From: Isoetes taiwanensis
Lineage: Eukaryota; Streptophyta; Lycopodiopsida; Isoetales; Isoetaceae
Assembly (NCBI GenBank): GCA_021234155.1
Contig: JAJEKV010000020.1
Coordinates: 4,014,563 to 4,078,562 of the forward strand
Length of the DNA stretch: 64,000 nt
Direction of reading: 5' to 3'
Shown: positions 1 to 11,694 of the stretch, in pieces
Numbering within the stretch: position 1 is the stretch's first letter
Layout: every line of letters starts with the position of its first letter
Made by a program: the position numbers and the translations under genes
The notes under the pieces: model-generated
Told to the model about the DNA's origin: nothing
What the model saw: only the letters and a program-made list of their open reading frames with translations
Database searches by the model: none

Positions 1-922
1 TATTTCTTTACTCTGTGAACTTAAGTGGTCCATATGAATGGAAATTATGACGCATGGCAATTATTACGGTCAAGGATCTATGTTCCTTCAATGGGACTAT
101 AGAATATGTTAAGTCTAAGAGTGTATGATTTTGCAAAAAAATTGCAAAGCATACGAGATAATAGCAAGGTTCTCTTAAGGATGTTGTTTACTCTTGAATA
201 ACATAAGAATGAAATTTAAATTTTTCTATATTAAGACATAACAATTTGTGGATTGACATCATGTTGGCCACACATGAACATAATCTTCTAAAGATCAAGT
301 CTAGAGTTGTTTGATGTGTCGAGACTCGGAGTCTTGTTGTTTCAACACTCTAAAACTAAGAAGCATTCATGAACGTATGGACCCTAAGGTTAGGGACTAT
401 GATGACAAGACATTAAGAACCTTCTCATATGAAACCTACACTATTGTCTTCTTGGCAATGGTGTTCTTACTAACTATCTATAGTTAGTCTATGAAATTGG
501 TTGGCGAGTCTCATGATGAGATGGTCGACTGGGTAGAATTTCTACTACTCTAAGGACTAAGTTAAGAACAGCTTTTAGATATGAAGTTGTGTAATCTCTC
601 TGAGAGGGGGAAGGTTTGGTGATTTTTTTTATTCACTAATAGTCCAAAAGTTAATTTAAAACTTAACTTTAGACACAAGATTGGCCATAAGAAATTTAAG
701 TAAACAAATAAGGTCCTAGGATTCAAGACAACCCCTCATATGATGAAGATGTTGAAGACTTAATCCTGTTGAAGACCCTATATGGGAATGAAGAGTTTCT
801 CTAAGCACATGCTATACGAGAAAGATGCTTATCCTGAGATTCTAGACGAACTCTTGGAAACTCTTCTGACTTGAAGATATGGACTGACAATGAGGACATT
901 GTCTTTTTTAAGTCGGAGAGAA
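1..922 (+). mobile_element. Degenerate LTR-retrotransposon-like internal region
   Basis: No long open frame survives. Short stretches read like retroelement protein: near 37-110 a gag-like piece containing NGNYDAWQLLRSRIYVPSMG, and at the right end a run TDNEDIVFFKSERM followed by a stop at 922-925. An acidic C-terminal tail that ends in a purine-rich AGTCGGAGAGAA tract directly before TGTAAGG is how many plant LTR elements pass from coding region through polypurine tract into the 3' LTR. The class (gypsy or copia) cannot be told. This is inference from weak remnants; it could also be unrelated decayed repeat. Confidence 0.3.
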
Positions 923-1850
923 TGTAAGGAACCTTAGGACAAAATGAGATATACGTTTATACATGTATTTGTACAGTACTTTTGTACGTGTCTTTTGGTT
1001 CATGTCTTTTCACATGGACGAAAGACCACAATTTTGTACATTTTTGTTAACTGGGAATAAGAGATGTAGTTTAGGTACTCGTGTTGTCTTCATGGTTGCG
1101 TCTCTTGTTCCTTGTTCATTACACACCGCATGAAGGCAGCGTGGAGGATAACGCTAAATCCGTCTCAAGCCATGCCTAGTGATGTCCGTTGTGTCATATT
1201 CAATATCCCTGCAGGTATGCAGCCCGTGGAGCACTTGGGCAAGGCGAGGAAGAGATACTATGATGATGCATGCAGCCCTGGAGACGAAGATGAGGGGTTT
1301 GTTGACATTGCAGACGAGGAGTTCAGGCCTGGCATGGAGGCCGAAGGGGGGTGCACCTAGAGTACACGTATTGATCAAGTGAGTGCACGGTTAGGGTTTT
1401 TTTTATCACCTTGGTCGTAGATATACGGTCGGGAGCTCATACGGGCAGGAAGGAGAAATTCCGTAGATGATCGATTTAGGGAGCTGATCCATCCGACGGA
1501 AGGAGCGTTGTATCCTTATATTTCCAGCTTCATTTTTACCTTTCTAGCAGATTCATCTCAGCACTGTCCATTCCAGCTATTCCAGGTATTGCACAGGTAT
1601 TACCCTATTCCAGAAATTTCAGGTATTCCAGGAACCCTAGACCTGTGTCCTTACAAAAGGTACAAAGTCGGAAAGGGATTATATAATTTGGCACAACCAA
1701 TCGTAAATCTATGGATGGGGCTATAATGTATGTTAGTTCGAAAACCCGTATGTTATGGGTTTTTCTACTCCAAAAAGCCGTATACAGGGGTTTTTCTGTG
1801 ACCCCTCGAACGCACATACCATCTGTCCATACATAGAGGTGCACCCCCCG
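923..1850 (+). mobile_element. Possible 3' LTR of the preceding element
   Basis: Begins TGTAAGGAACC right after the purine tract. A TATATAAT motif lies near 1679 and a GT-rich stretch follows, as in an LTR with promoter and R region. The right boundary is not visible and no second LTR copy lies in the window, so the end is a guess. The short overlapping ORFs on both strands at 1112-1382 have no recognisable product. Confidence 0.25.
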
Positions 1851-1860
1851 GTTGGAGGCC

Positions 1861-2509
1861 ATGTCGGAGCAGCCTGATTTCATTCCCTTGGATTCCGTTG
1901 ATTACACCATGGCTATCAACTGATGGCATGTTTGCATTTCCTTGCATTTCTTTGCTTTATTTCTGCAGTTTGCTACTTGCTTTTTGTGCTTTGATTGTGG
2001 CAGGTTTAGAGGGCTGATTTGTTGTGCATGTAAGGACATGCCTGTGCCAATGCCTCTCCTTGCCCATCTGGACAATGGGCAGCAAGAGGTGGTGGAGTCC
2101 CTGAGTCCTCCTGATAGACCACCTGAACCTCCACTCCCCCAGGCCCCCTCTATGGAAAATCTCATTTCCACTAGTCTTCCACATCCTGCTAGTAGCATCT
2201 GCAGATGCAGAGTGGGCTCATGTGGCATCTAAGCTGCTGACAAGTGTTGTTAACATAAACACCCTTGCAGAGACTGTCACGGCTTCCGTGCGCTTGCTTC
2301 GCATGCAACTTGGGCGCCTATTCCATGAGCTGGAGGAGACCATTAAGAACATGGAGTGGGATGAAGTTGCTATGTCAGCGAGGGAGAGGCAAGCTCTCAG
2401 GAGCCACCTGAACTTTTTGGCACGTGCTTTGTTGTTGCGGGAGTTAAGACATATTGATAGGTTCGCTCTGAAGATTTCAGCTGTGGCATCTTGTGGACTT
2501 TGTCACTAA
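1861..2509 (+). CDS. Possible small spliced gene, product unknown
   Basis: A short frame starts at ATG 1861 (MSEQPDFIPLDSVDYTMAIN) and stops at once. After a pyrimidine-rich stretch and a CAG acceptor at about 2004 a Pro-rich frame runs to 2230. A third, overlapping frame runs from about 2190 to 2509 and is rich in Leu, Arg and Glu, with a helical look (residues such as LLRMQLGRLFHELEETIKNM). If one intron and one frame change are allowed they give one protein: acidic N-terminus, Pro-rich linker, helical C-terminus. A TATA-like motif at 1679 and about 700 bases of T-rich sequence downstream would suit promoter and 3' UTR. I do not recognise the family. It could equally be part of the retroelement on its left. 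Confidence 0.3.
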
Positions 2510-3439
2510 CAATTCCCCAGTGAAACGACAGGTTGGCGAGGAGGCATGCACAGGCGTTGAACATTACGAGCAATTGATTGAAACTGTTCTGTTTTGGGAT
2601 TATGATGTAATTTCTGTTCTTCTTTTCGTTGTAGTTGCATTGCACTGTGTGCCTGCATCATCCATTTTGCAATTTGAAAATTAAAAAACGTAACAGTACT
2701 CTGAAGTTGCATTTGCATTTGTGTGCTTGAACTTGCATGGGATTAGCCCCACGGCATAATGGTCCACCCTTTGGGGAGCTCCATTATGCTAGGCGAAACA
2801 TCATGGGACCGGCATGTGTCGGTGGATTTCAAGTCCCCATGCTTCTCCATGTTCTATTTCTGTTTCAAGTTTTTCCTCCCTTTGTGAGGAACATGCAGCT
2901 CAGCCGTGCATTGAAGAGCTCCTCTTGTAAATTTGTTTGCAAATTTCAGACTTGTACTGAATTCTACTGCACAGTAGCAATGGAGTTTGCAGAGTCTCTT
3001 TGGAATACATCCTTGCTTGTTTGTTATTGATGTGTATGTACTTGGTTGACTTCGATGGAATACATTGTAGTGCACCTTAGAATGACGTGGAAATTGGGGT
3101 TTGACTCCATCTTGACTTCGAAGGGACGGCCACATGTGGTGCATTGGGAATATGACATGGAATATTCTCATAATCAATGGTTCAAATTGAGCGATTATAT
3201 GGATTGTTGTTTGCAATTTAAACGTTCTTGATGTTTCCAGTATATAGTGGATGCATTATTCCTATGGCATTAAAGTTTATTATACTGGATGCATTATTAC
3301 AAACAACAATAACTACTGCAAAGGTTCATGCAAAAACATGTAAAGGTGTGGTTTTAGCTGCAGCATATATATCATTGTTCTTCTCTCCAAGGCCAGTTGG
3401 TCTTTCAATCCTTTATATATTAATCATACAAGGTGTATG

Positions 3440-3660
3440 AATTAGATTTTGAATTCTTTGAATCATTTCTTTGAAATCCTTGAATTCTTTAGATGGATTT
3501 TGAAAGCTATTAAATTGACGCTTCATCTCATTCTAAAAAGAGTAGAAGCTTACCAACCTTACTAGGAGGAGCCTATCAACATAAGAATGCTAGAATATAT
3601 ATCAACTACCTTAGAAAGTGACGTACAATAGTAGAGGTTCGATACACATGATTAACCTTA
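3440..3660. other. AT-rich spacer, nothing recognisable
   Basis: Repeated words such as TTGAATTCTTTGAATC occur near 3450-3500, but no coding potential or structured element is apparent. Confidence 0.5.
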
Positions 3661-3667
3661 GTTTGAG

Positions 3668-3776
3668 ATAGATAGATAGATAAATACAGATAGTCTTTTT
3701 ACGTCATGCCACATTGACAGCTTGAGATAGACAGATAGATGGATGGATGGATGGATGGATGGATGGATAGATAGAT
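3668..3776. repeat. Tetranucleotide microsatellites (GATA)n and (GATG)n
   Basis: Two blocks, GATA-rich at 3668-3690 and (GATG)n flanked by GATA at 3725-3775, are separated by unique sequence. On the minus strand they follow the 3' end of the LINE fragment at 3777-4180, so they are best explained as the short tandem tail made when that LINE was copied in and later expanded by slippage. Confidence 0.7.
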
Positions 3777-4180
3777 TTTATTTTTACATCATGCCACATT
3801 GGAAACTTGAGAGAGGAGGAGATGTTTATTTCACGTTATGAAGCCTATTAGACCTATAAGACAGTTTAAAAAGTATTTAAGAAAAATATCATTCTTTTAT
3901 AACCAGCCTCAATCTCAGTAAAGATGTCATCATCAACAAAGATAATCACATCATGATCCAGCCTTCTCTCGGTGTTTATTAATTGCCTCATTCTCTCCTC
4001 CAAGGCTTCATGAATAAAAGCTCCTTTTCTTCGTGCTAGTAATTTGAAAGTATGTAAACTAGATATGATAATGTCATGCTTACTGCGAAGGGCGGCATAT
4101 GTTGGGCAACGAAGTAAAATGTGTTCCTCCTCTTCTACCTCAGAACGTAGATATAAGTCACATGTCCGTCATCTTCATCC
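3777..4180 (-). pseudogene. 5'-truncated LINE, C-terminal end of ORF2 plus 3' tail
   Basis: Minus-strand translation from about 4170 to 3885 gives a stretch containing SEVEEEEHILLRCPTYAALR, the His/Cys half of the zinc-finger motif that ends LINE ORF2 proteins (compare the H-x4-C parts at about 6420, 32230 and 35310). The Cys pair expected just before it is degenerate. After the coding end the minus strand reads a stem-loop (AGGTCT-AAT-AGGCTT, wobble pairs included), then AACGTGAAATAAA, then tetranucleotide repeats. Only about 100 C-terminal residues remain, so this is a dead 5'-truncated copy of the family represented at 6.2-10.2 and 31-36 kb. Confidence 0.65.
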
Positions 4181-4698
4181 TCCTTTCTATCTCAATTTTC
4201 AAATAATGTAATTGTATAGATGCTGATTGATCAGCATTCTTTCCACGCATTTAGATGAATGGATATTATTCATAGCTTTAGAATTTGATTTTTGTGTAGG
4301 AACGTTAGGCGCTCATTCTTGGTACTTAAATATATATAACTAAGACATGTATGCAATACGTTAACTAAATAGATAGATAGATAGACATGTCGTAATCAAA
4401 ATGAGAGGAGCGCAGAGGCCCCAACATATGGTCTGGGCCATAGGATGGATAAATCCGACGACGGAGGTAGTCCAAGGCGCACCCCGTTTAGAATTTGTAA
4501 CACTTACGCATAAGCACGTAGTTGTAAATTAATATTACTTTCTTGCTTATTAAAGATCTATTCATCTTTTTCTTTTTGAAAATTTGAAAAGCTCTTCTGG
4601 ATGGGATGTAAGGCATGACTTATTGCTTAATTTTATTCTTCTAAATTCACAAGTAGACACATGTTGAGTAAAAAAAGGGCAGGACATATGTTGGTAGG

Positions 4699-4732
4699 AG
4701 GAGGAGGAGGAGGAGAGGGAGGAGGAGGAGAG
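4699..4732. repeat. GGA-rich microsatellite
   Basis: Purine tract built from GGA and GGAGA units. No adjoining element is recognisable; the rest of 4181-5030 shows only a short (GATA)n at about 4370 and no gene. Confidence 0.8.
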
Positions 4733-5030
4733 GTTAATTAGGTAAGTCTAATAGTTATGAACAAATGGAACCATGACAAATGAATTAGAAGTTTGGAGAA
4801 GAAAAGAGTATTCTTGGTTACTACTTAAAGGTTTCTTTTAGCATACTGCATGGAATGTATTTATCTGAGTAAAAATATGAAATTATAAATTAAAAAAAAT
4901 AGAAAACATTTTAAATGATGTTGGCCCTATGATAATGGGTAATTATAGCAGATTGTTGAATTTTTGTATTTATTTATATTGATGCATGCATTCAAATTAT
5001 ACCAGATAAGATGTTTATAGAAGAAAGCTG

Positions 5031-5300
5031 ACAGTCTTCAATGTAATTGTATTGAAGTGATTTTATCATCACATAGACCAAATGGTCTATGGGATTTAAT
5101 ACAAAAAAAGCACAATAAACCCATTATTATACAACTAGAAAAGAACCTTGTTCTAAAGGGTTTTTGAGGAAAAAACCTTGATAGTAATAAACTTACTGAT
5201 GAATATCTACAAAGTTTGACATTAGTGTGTTGAAAACCTATAGACAACATTCTACAAGCCCCGGGAGACAACCAACTATGATAATCTCCTCCATGACTCC
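5031..5300 (-). mobile_element. SINE-like short retroelement, copy 1
   Basis: Read on the minus strand, this stretch aligns by eye with 21838-22030: both have a hairpin built on GGTTTTT/AAAAACC, an A/T-rich spacer, then a palindrome (here ATAGACC-ATTT-GGTCTAT), a GATGATAAAA-type spacer and a low-complexity end. The last part is the same design as the 3' ends of the LINEs at 32.5 and 36.3 kb. That is what a SINE carrying a LINE-derived tail looks like. No clear pol III A or B box is seen, so the head may be truncated, or this may be a LINE 3' UTR fragment. Confidence 0.45.
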
Positions 5301-5613
5301 TCTCTAGGGACAAAGTAACAACAAAGACCATGGTGTTTACGAATGGTTTCTAACAAAGTGCACAATATCAAAATGTGATCAATGGTTGAGTTCTACAGTC
5401 TACACCATGTCTGGATAATAACACAAACCTTTAATTCCTCAGCCTAAATCGTCAACTACTTTTCTAGAATGCATGCAAGCAACTTTGCAAACAAGGGGCT
5501 AATTATGATTGTGAGCTATAGGGCAGTGTCTATTCCAATCTCGTAGATAGAAGCACTCTATTTACTGTCATTTATTAGGAAATCTTATTGGAAGGCCGTA
5601 TTGAATATTTTAT

Positions 5614-6220
5614 TTATTAAAAAGGTAGCATATTGGTATTTGTCTAGAACGTCGCATGCAACGTTCCCTTGCCCCTTCCAGGACGCTAGATTTGAAAATG
5701 CATTTATTGCCTTATGTGGGAAACTTATGTGGATTCGAGCAAGGAGGAACTTCCAATTGCAAGGAGATGGGCATGCAAGGTTCGGACTTGGGGAAGCTAG
5801 TATGGAAAGTTTTCTTACCCAAAGATTTAATCTGCTCCTAAGTTAGGCGAATTCATCATCTTGGCAAGTTTGGAAGAAGTTTTAGAACCTGGATGGACTA
5901 GTTTCTTGGAAGCCGTATTGCTGGACAGTTGGCACTTCGTATTCAGAAGCCTGACTTTCATTTTAAAACCAAGACTAAGGTATGAATTAGTAACCTAATT
6001 GAGGTTTCTCTATGTTTTAACAATCATATTTTTAATATGCAGGACAATATTTTTGTTTTGATAGTTGCATCGGTGCAGTATATGATAGTCCTTACCGATG
6101 CCCAAGATGTCTTCCACAACTCACGAGCAGATTCAGGCATATGTTTTTGATGGTAATCTTTTATAGAATTTCATTTTGTCCTCATGGAACAGTTTTGTAT
6201 CATCATATTATTATTATTAT
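5614..6220. repeat. Duplicated 0.7 kb segment, left copy, 5' part
   Basis: Closely matches 11695-12320 in order and orientation, with scattered substitutions and small indels (shared words include CTAGATTTGAAAATGCATTT, GGTTCGGACTTGGGGAAGCT and TTGGCACTTCGTATTC). The match resumes at 10200-10275, after the LINE. No convincing coding frame spans it, so it is probably an older dispersed repeat or a local duplication. Confidence 0.85.
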
Positions 6221-6232
6221 TATTATTATATA
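6205..6232. repeat. (TTA)n microsatellite tail of the 6.2-10.2 kb LINE
   Basis: ATTATTATT repeats followed by TATATATA. On the minus strand this is the extreme 3' end of the LINE, after the stem-loop GCTC-AAGT-GAGC at 6240-6251. Confidence 0.8.
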
Positions 6233-6275
6233 TATCTGATGCTCACTTGAGCCTTGGAGCACATGAACAAACAAG

Positions 6276-9200
6276 TTACAGTTTTAGAAGCAAGGTGCGG
6301 TGTGCATCCACCGCCCTTATATATGGTGCTAGTAACCTTGGCGCTACCAATAGTAATGAGTGAAAATCTGCTACATGTATATCGTACTTATGTCTGATAT
6401 CTTCATATTCAGGACATTGTATGAAAACGTGGTTTTCATTTTCGACACATCCTGATTTGCAAATCTTACACTTGCGCTCTTCAACGGGAACTTTAGTCCA
6501 TCTTCCTATCTCGATTTCTAGTCTGTGAGATCCGGTTCTATATCTGGCTAACAGTTTTCTCTGGGCCGGGGATATGTTTGCTTTCAAGTAAGATTGGCTC
6601 TCATAAATTTCCATGTGATTGACATTTACACGGTGTAAGTGCATGCGCGCTTCCACAGGTCGACCCATGGCTTCCGAACTGCTAACTTTTCAAGTAGGAT
6701 TCTAAGTTCATCTTTTTCATTTGGGCATGTCGGCCAGGATCTAGACCCCATTTGCTCGCCCAAAACTGCGGGGTTCTTTTCCCATTCTGAATTATCCAAA
6801 GCTTGGTGTGACAACCGGGTTTGAGCTCTGGCGCTTTGATTACGGTGTAGAAATTGATGACTGAAAAAAGCCCTTCCACTTCAAGTGGGAGCAAACCACC
6901 TTCATGAGCATTATGGCATAAGGGATTTGCACCTTTATTCCTAACTCAATTTTCAGAAATAGTTTTTGGATTGCTTCAACATGTGTCCATAACTGGAAGG
7001 AGATGTCTGGTCCCCAAATCGGGACACCATATAACACTACAGTTTGGACTAGTACTTTGAATAATATGATCTTCAAATTCCAATCGAGAGAGGGCCTTAT
7101 TGCATTTTTGTCGACATCTTTGTAAAGAGCGACTTTTCCACCTTGAGCCCTTCTATTAATACAATTCTTCCAGCTATAATTTGAAGAGATGTCGATCCCC
7201 AAGTACTTATATGAATCCACGGTCTCCAGGATCTGTCCTCTGTAGGTAAATTCCGGCCTGTCCCTTGTTCCAAAGACCATTACCTTAGATTTCGACAAAT
7301 TGACATTCATTTTTTTTGCAGTACAGAAGCTCTCCAGAATATCCAAGTGTTCTTGTAAAGTGCTCTTCTTACTTGCAAGCAAGACCACATCATCTGCATA
7401 GAGGAGAAGTTGGATGAGATATTCGCCCAATTTGGTCCATGCCAATGACCTGGCCTTCAACCAATCGTCTAATTCGTCTATAAAAACTCTGAATAGTGTC
7501 GGTGATAGAGGACACCCTACTTTGAACTCAAGCTGTACTTCGATTCTAGTATCTAGATCACAAGATACCTTAATCGGGACCTCTTCATAGAGTTCTTGAA
7601 AACTACGACTCTTAGATCATGAGGGACTCCAATGCGGATTAGTCAATAAGCTAAGCTCTTTTCAGGTGGAATGGTGTCGAATGCCTTCGAGAAGTCTATG
7701 AAGGCCATGTATAAGGATTTATTTGGCGTTTTGGTCTTTTCTATCAGAGCACGGAGTGTGAGCACATGGTCCAAAGTGCTATGCTTGGTTCGAAAACTAG
7801 CCTGGTACAGAGAGCGTGCTTGATGTTGTTCAGCCCATAAACTTATCTTTTTTTTTTTTTTTCAAGCAGGCCCAAAAGTTTGGAGAAAGTACTACCAATT
7901 AAGATGGTTCTGTAGTTACTTATGATCTTTCTGTCTCCTCCCTTATGAATTGGGTGGACCTTGTTCATTCTCCAATTGGATGGTAGCCCATGTATGAGTC
8001 TTTTATTTAAAAGGTCTGTTAAGATAGCCACTGTCTTTTCTCCGCCCCATTTAAGGAGCTCCATGCAAAAGCCATCTGAGTCAACTGCCTTGTTGTTTGA
8101 TGCATCTGATAAGCATGCTTGTACTTCTGCAATTGAGAACAAATCAGCCAAAGGAGGCATTTTTGGCATGCTGCTAACACCATCCTTTTCATAAAGGGAT
8201 TTGACTAAATTTAGCAAATCTGTATTGTCTAAATTAGCCTGCTGTTGGGTGCCATGGAGGACATTCCAAAAATTTTTTGGATGTTTACTGAGCTGGTCTG
8301 AAAGCTCACGCTGCCTTTGAGCCTGGAAAGACCTGTTCTCATTTCTTATGAGCTGTTTATACCACCTGGGTTTGCAGATGCAAAATTGTGGTAACTTCTT
8401 TCTGGCTTCTCGACACTCTGTGTCCCACCAGGAGTTGCAAGGTTTACCTTGCAATTGTCTCTTTGATAGCCCGAAGATTTTCCTCCCTGCTGTGAGCAAC
8501 AATTCTTGAAATAGGGGCGCATCTTTTTCCAGCATACCCGTCCAAGTTTCAGCAGCCAGCATGTCTTCTACAAGTTTTTCATAAGCATCATGAAGGCTGA
8601 ATCTGATTTTCAGTTTAGCATGGAATGGTACTCGTGTGGCTTGATGGGCCTTTGCCTTTATCTCCATATGGAGAGGAGCATGATCAGATTCAATCATGAA
8701 TTCTCCTACATAGAAGTCAGCAATGAGCGCTTTGTTTCTTGCTAACAAGTAGTCAATTGTACTACCTCATACATGGTTCTTGTATGTTAATTTTCCAGAT
8801 TTAGGAAAGGAGCTAATACCATTAATAATTTTCAGCTGGCATGTAGTGCTTAATTCAAGCAACCTTTGGCCCATCACATTTAATGCTATATCATCAGAAA
8901 CTCGATCATAAGCAGGGTCTTCAAGCTCGTCCAGGCGTGCATCAGCCAAGTCTTCTAAGCCCTGCCTTGTTGGCAGCCTGTGCGGCCATTAAAGTCCCCA
9001 ACAATGAAGATTTCTCCTTGGGCCGAGTATTCCAATATGTCTGAATATATGTTCCCATAGGGGTTATCTTTATCCAGATCCGTGTGCTTATAGATATGAG
9101 AGCTATCCGGTGCAAAATAGCACACCGCAAGGAATAAAGGTTGCCCACTTCCTTTAATCTGTAACCAAATATATTGGTTGAAAGGGTTCTGTTTTATGAC

Positions 9201-9420
9201 CTCGAACTCAAAAGCAGCATCATTTTTCTTGTAGATAGCAATACCTCCGAAACCTCTTCCTGCCCCTATTACCTTTTCATTCCATATGTGGTTCAGCAGC
9301 ATATATCCAGGTATATCTGGGGGAAGTCGAAACTGGTGAGCCCATGTTTCGGTGAAGCATAATAAGTCTTGATGTTTCCAAATCTCTACAGTAGCATTTA
9401 TCTTGGCCTAAGTTAGTCCA
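6276..9420 (-). pseudogene. LINE ORF2: endonuclease-reverse transcriptase, broken
   Basis: Fragments in order along the minus strand: endonuclease at 9302-8955 (FLAVCYFAPDSS, FIVGDFNGRTG) and 8949-8767, its end in 8748-8690 (SDHAPL after an IDYLLA-like run), the linker and start of the RT at 8600-7843 (motifs such as NNKAVDSDGFCMELLKW, IHKGGDRKIISNYR), the RT palm/thumb at 7460-6840 (LLLYADDVVLLAS, catalytic Asp pair; VNLSKSKVMVFG; YKYLGIDIS) and a zinc finger at 6540-6400 (CKICKSGCVENENHVFIQC, C-x2-C ... H-x4-C). The part with motif A and the QG(C)PL motif (7840-7470) is present as translated scraps in shifted frames. At least four frame breaks or stops interrupt it. The protein nicks the target DNA and reverse-transcribes the element RNA there. 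Confidence 0.85.
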
Positions 9421-9496
9421 TGTGTGTTCCATAGACTGACTCGCAAGGCCCTCAATTCCTATTTGTGCTTCCTGTTAGTGATAATTGCCTTACCAC

Positions 9497-10132
9497 TTAT
9501 AGGCCTTTGTCTCGAGCTTCTATCACCTTTGACCATTCCAATTTGCGCAATTCCAGCTGGCCTGGAGTAAGATCCCGGTCCAGCCAAATCCTTTCCCCTT
9601 TTAATGCGCTCCTGTTAAGGAGTACTCTATCCCTGGCTTCTTTTGTATGAAATTTCACAAGTATTGGGCGGGCGTATGAACCCGGTTTTCCCAATCTGCG
9701 AGAAGACACATATAGAGGGTCATGGAGATGCATTTTTTCTGAAAAAAATCTTCTTACCGTGTCAGTCAAATCTTCTCCTTCAATCTCTTGCAAATCTGAT
9801 ATCTTTAGGTTTTTGGTGCGATTTTCTTGATCCATCTGTTCAGAAGAAACCTTAGCCTGGTGAATCTTCATTTGCTCTTTGGTGGTTTCAGCCACCAAAG
9901 AGGCTAGTTTGTTCTCTAGGCCTGCTATCTGTTCCTTGAAGTCTATAGACGGTTTTTGCAGATTGGACTCTGCATTTTGATCTTTGTTTTGGGTGAGCAA
10001 CTCATTGAGAGAGCCCCTGATTTCTGCGACTTCAGACCTAAGGTTCACGATTTCTGCTTTCAATTCCGAGACCAAGACAAACAGACTGGCAGAATCTCCA
10101 TCGGAGTCTGCACCTTTTTTCTTCGGGGGCAT
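9497..10132 (-). CDS. LINE ORF1, coiled-coil RNA-binding protein
   Basis: Open for 211 codons from ATG 10132 (MPPKKKGADSDGD), a good start because it follows a 5' UTR that begins at the element boundary. Residues about 15-110 show heptad-like Leu/Ile/Val spacing with many Glu, Lys and Gln, a long coiled coil. Residues about 105-180 (KNLKISDLQEIEGEDLTD, then YARPILVKFHTKEARDRVL) match the RRM-like core and basic C-terminal part of vertebrate-type L1 ORF1 proteins, with the usual R-P-I-x-V-K-F motif. There is no CCHC knuckle. Such proteins trimerise and coat the element RNA. Plant L1 ORF1 is usually a DUF4283-type protein (as at 56 kb), so this type is noteworthy. It runs to a stop without breaks, though the normal C-terminus may be longer. 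Confidence 0.8.
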   Translation of the reverse strand: MPPKKKGADSDGDSASLFVLVSELKAEIVNLRSEVAEIRGSLNELLTQNKDQNAESNLQKPSIDFKEQIAGLENKLASLVAETTKEQMKIHQAKVSSEQMDQENRTKNLKISDLQEIEGEDLTDTVRRFFSEKMHLHDPLYVSSRRLGKPGSYARPILVKFHTKEARDRVLLNRSALKGERIWLDRDLTPGQLELRKLEWSKVIEARDKGL

Positions 10133-10198
10133 CCCCTACGATTTTTTTGCTCAAACGACTTTTTTGGCGCCCAAACCCTACTGCGGCACTCCCCCGTT

Positions 10199-10275
10199 TT
10201 AATATTCATCCTTTCCTTTGCTTATAATGTTACAGGCATGCATCCAAAGATGAGCACAAAAATATAGTGGCAAGA
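10199..10275. repeat. Duplicated 0.7 kb segment, left copy, 3' part
   Basis: Continuation of the repeat on the far side of the LINE: ATTCATCCTTTCCTTTGC, GGCATGCATCCAAAGATGAG and ATATAGTGGCAAGAAC match 12322-12391 nearly base for base. Confidence 0.85.
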
Positions 10276-11694
10276 ACTGTGGAAGTAGGCTAGAGAAGAT
10301 AAGCTTTTGGTCTCTATTCTTTGTGCATCTCACGAGCTTAGTAAATTCCTCATTTGTACAGACCATGACAACATATGGGTATAAGATAGTTCACACTTAC
10401 TGTCGATATTGAACAAGATTCCAGCAAGCAATGAACGAAATAAATGCAGGTAATTTTTCTGCTTATTTGCTTTCTTTCCCTTTTGCATTGCATACTAATA
10501 AATTGGTTTGTTTCATATCCAGATGCAAATTCTATACTCTTGCTAGGCATTAACTTTTTTTTTGAGATCATCAATGGGATTTTTATTTCAGACAAGATTC
10601 GTGCAAGGTAAAGAGTTTAGGGTCATTTTTCTTGGTTGTTTTGCCTGATGCAATTTTTTAATATTCCAGGGCATCATTAAAAACTTAGGAAGGCCAGATT
10701 TGCATCAGAGGAGAACCACGATCAGCCCATTCTCATTTTGTATCTTGATATTAACCACCTGGGAAGAATCATATGGGAAGGTGAACGTGAAGTTCTATTG
10801 TGTTTTACGATTTCTATATCTGTCCCAACTTACATGCTTCTCCAAGTTGCATCTCGATGCAATTTGTTTTTGCAATGCAAGTTTATTGGTGTTTAAGGTC
10901 CGATTGTTTTGATTCGAATCCTTGCCTCTTTCTTTTCCATGATAGACTTCGATGATTATCTACTGTATTCCAATGAACCATAAAAATACTGGCAAAAGCT
11001 ATTGCATAACTTTGCATGCCATTCTTTCTTACTACTTTATGCATCAAGAATACCTTTTATTATTTTGAATTTGCTCAAACCATGGCTTTCCTTTTGGATT
11101 CGTCGGATTGCAACAGGATACATTTATGACTTTTTAACTTTTGACCATATCGTAACACGTCAGAAACCATCTAGAGCTATTTGCAAGCTCTTGAGTTGTT
11201 TGAGTTCATTTGAAGACCATCACGCATAGGTGTGTCAAGACTGAGGTTCTTCCTATAGACTGCTTTGTTACATGGTACTGCGCATGTTTGCCCTGCAATA
11301 ATCATTTAGAAACAAGTATATTTTGTACATCCATTTTTTGTGCATCTCAAATATGGGTTGCTCTTTGTAAGTCTCAATTAGAATAAATATATATTTAGGT
11401 GTTGCCTTTAGATTACACGTAGTTTTGATCGTGCATAGATCTACTTTCGATGTTTATTTACGTATAGTTCATTCATCATTGTTAATATGCTATTTTTGAT
11501 ATTTCATTTGCAGGTTTACCTCTCAAATTATGGCACCTTCATTATATTGAACATGTAACGAGACATGTCGATGATCTACCAAAGAAAAGTTGAAGAGCAT
11601 ATATAAGGCTTTGTTGACATGTTAATTCGTCCTTTGATTAGAGCTGAATATACCTCTAGACCTTTGTAAGTGGTAACCTGCTTCTGCTATACTT
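10276..11694. other. Intergenic, nothing recognisable
   Basis: AT-rich, with only short ORFs (none over 82 codons) and no similarity I can name. No repeats longer than short A/T runs were noticed. Confidence 0.5.

Larger units (their letters stand above)
6228..10198 (-). mobile_element. Nearly full-length non-LTR retrotransposon (LINE)
   Basis: About 4.0 kb on the minus strand: a ~66-base 5' UTR, ORF1 (10132-9497), ORF2 with APE-type endonuclease, reverse transcriptase and C-terminal zinc finger (about 9420-6276), a stem-loop and an ATA-repeat tail. The boundaries are supported by comparison with 11695-12391, the same sequence without the LINE. There the unfilled junction reads CATCTTATTATTCATCC; here it reads CATCATATTATT(...), LINE, then TAATATTCATCC. 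The target duplication cannot be measured because it merges with the AT-rich tail. ORF2 is broken in several places, so the copy is not active as sequenced. Confidence 0.85.

Noticed and set aside
1112-1382. Three overlapping ORFs on both strands
   Set aside because: They are shadows of one another in a slightly GC-richer stretch; no family resemblance.
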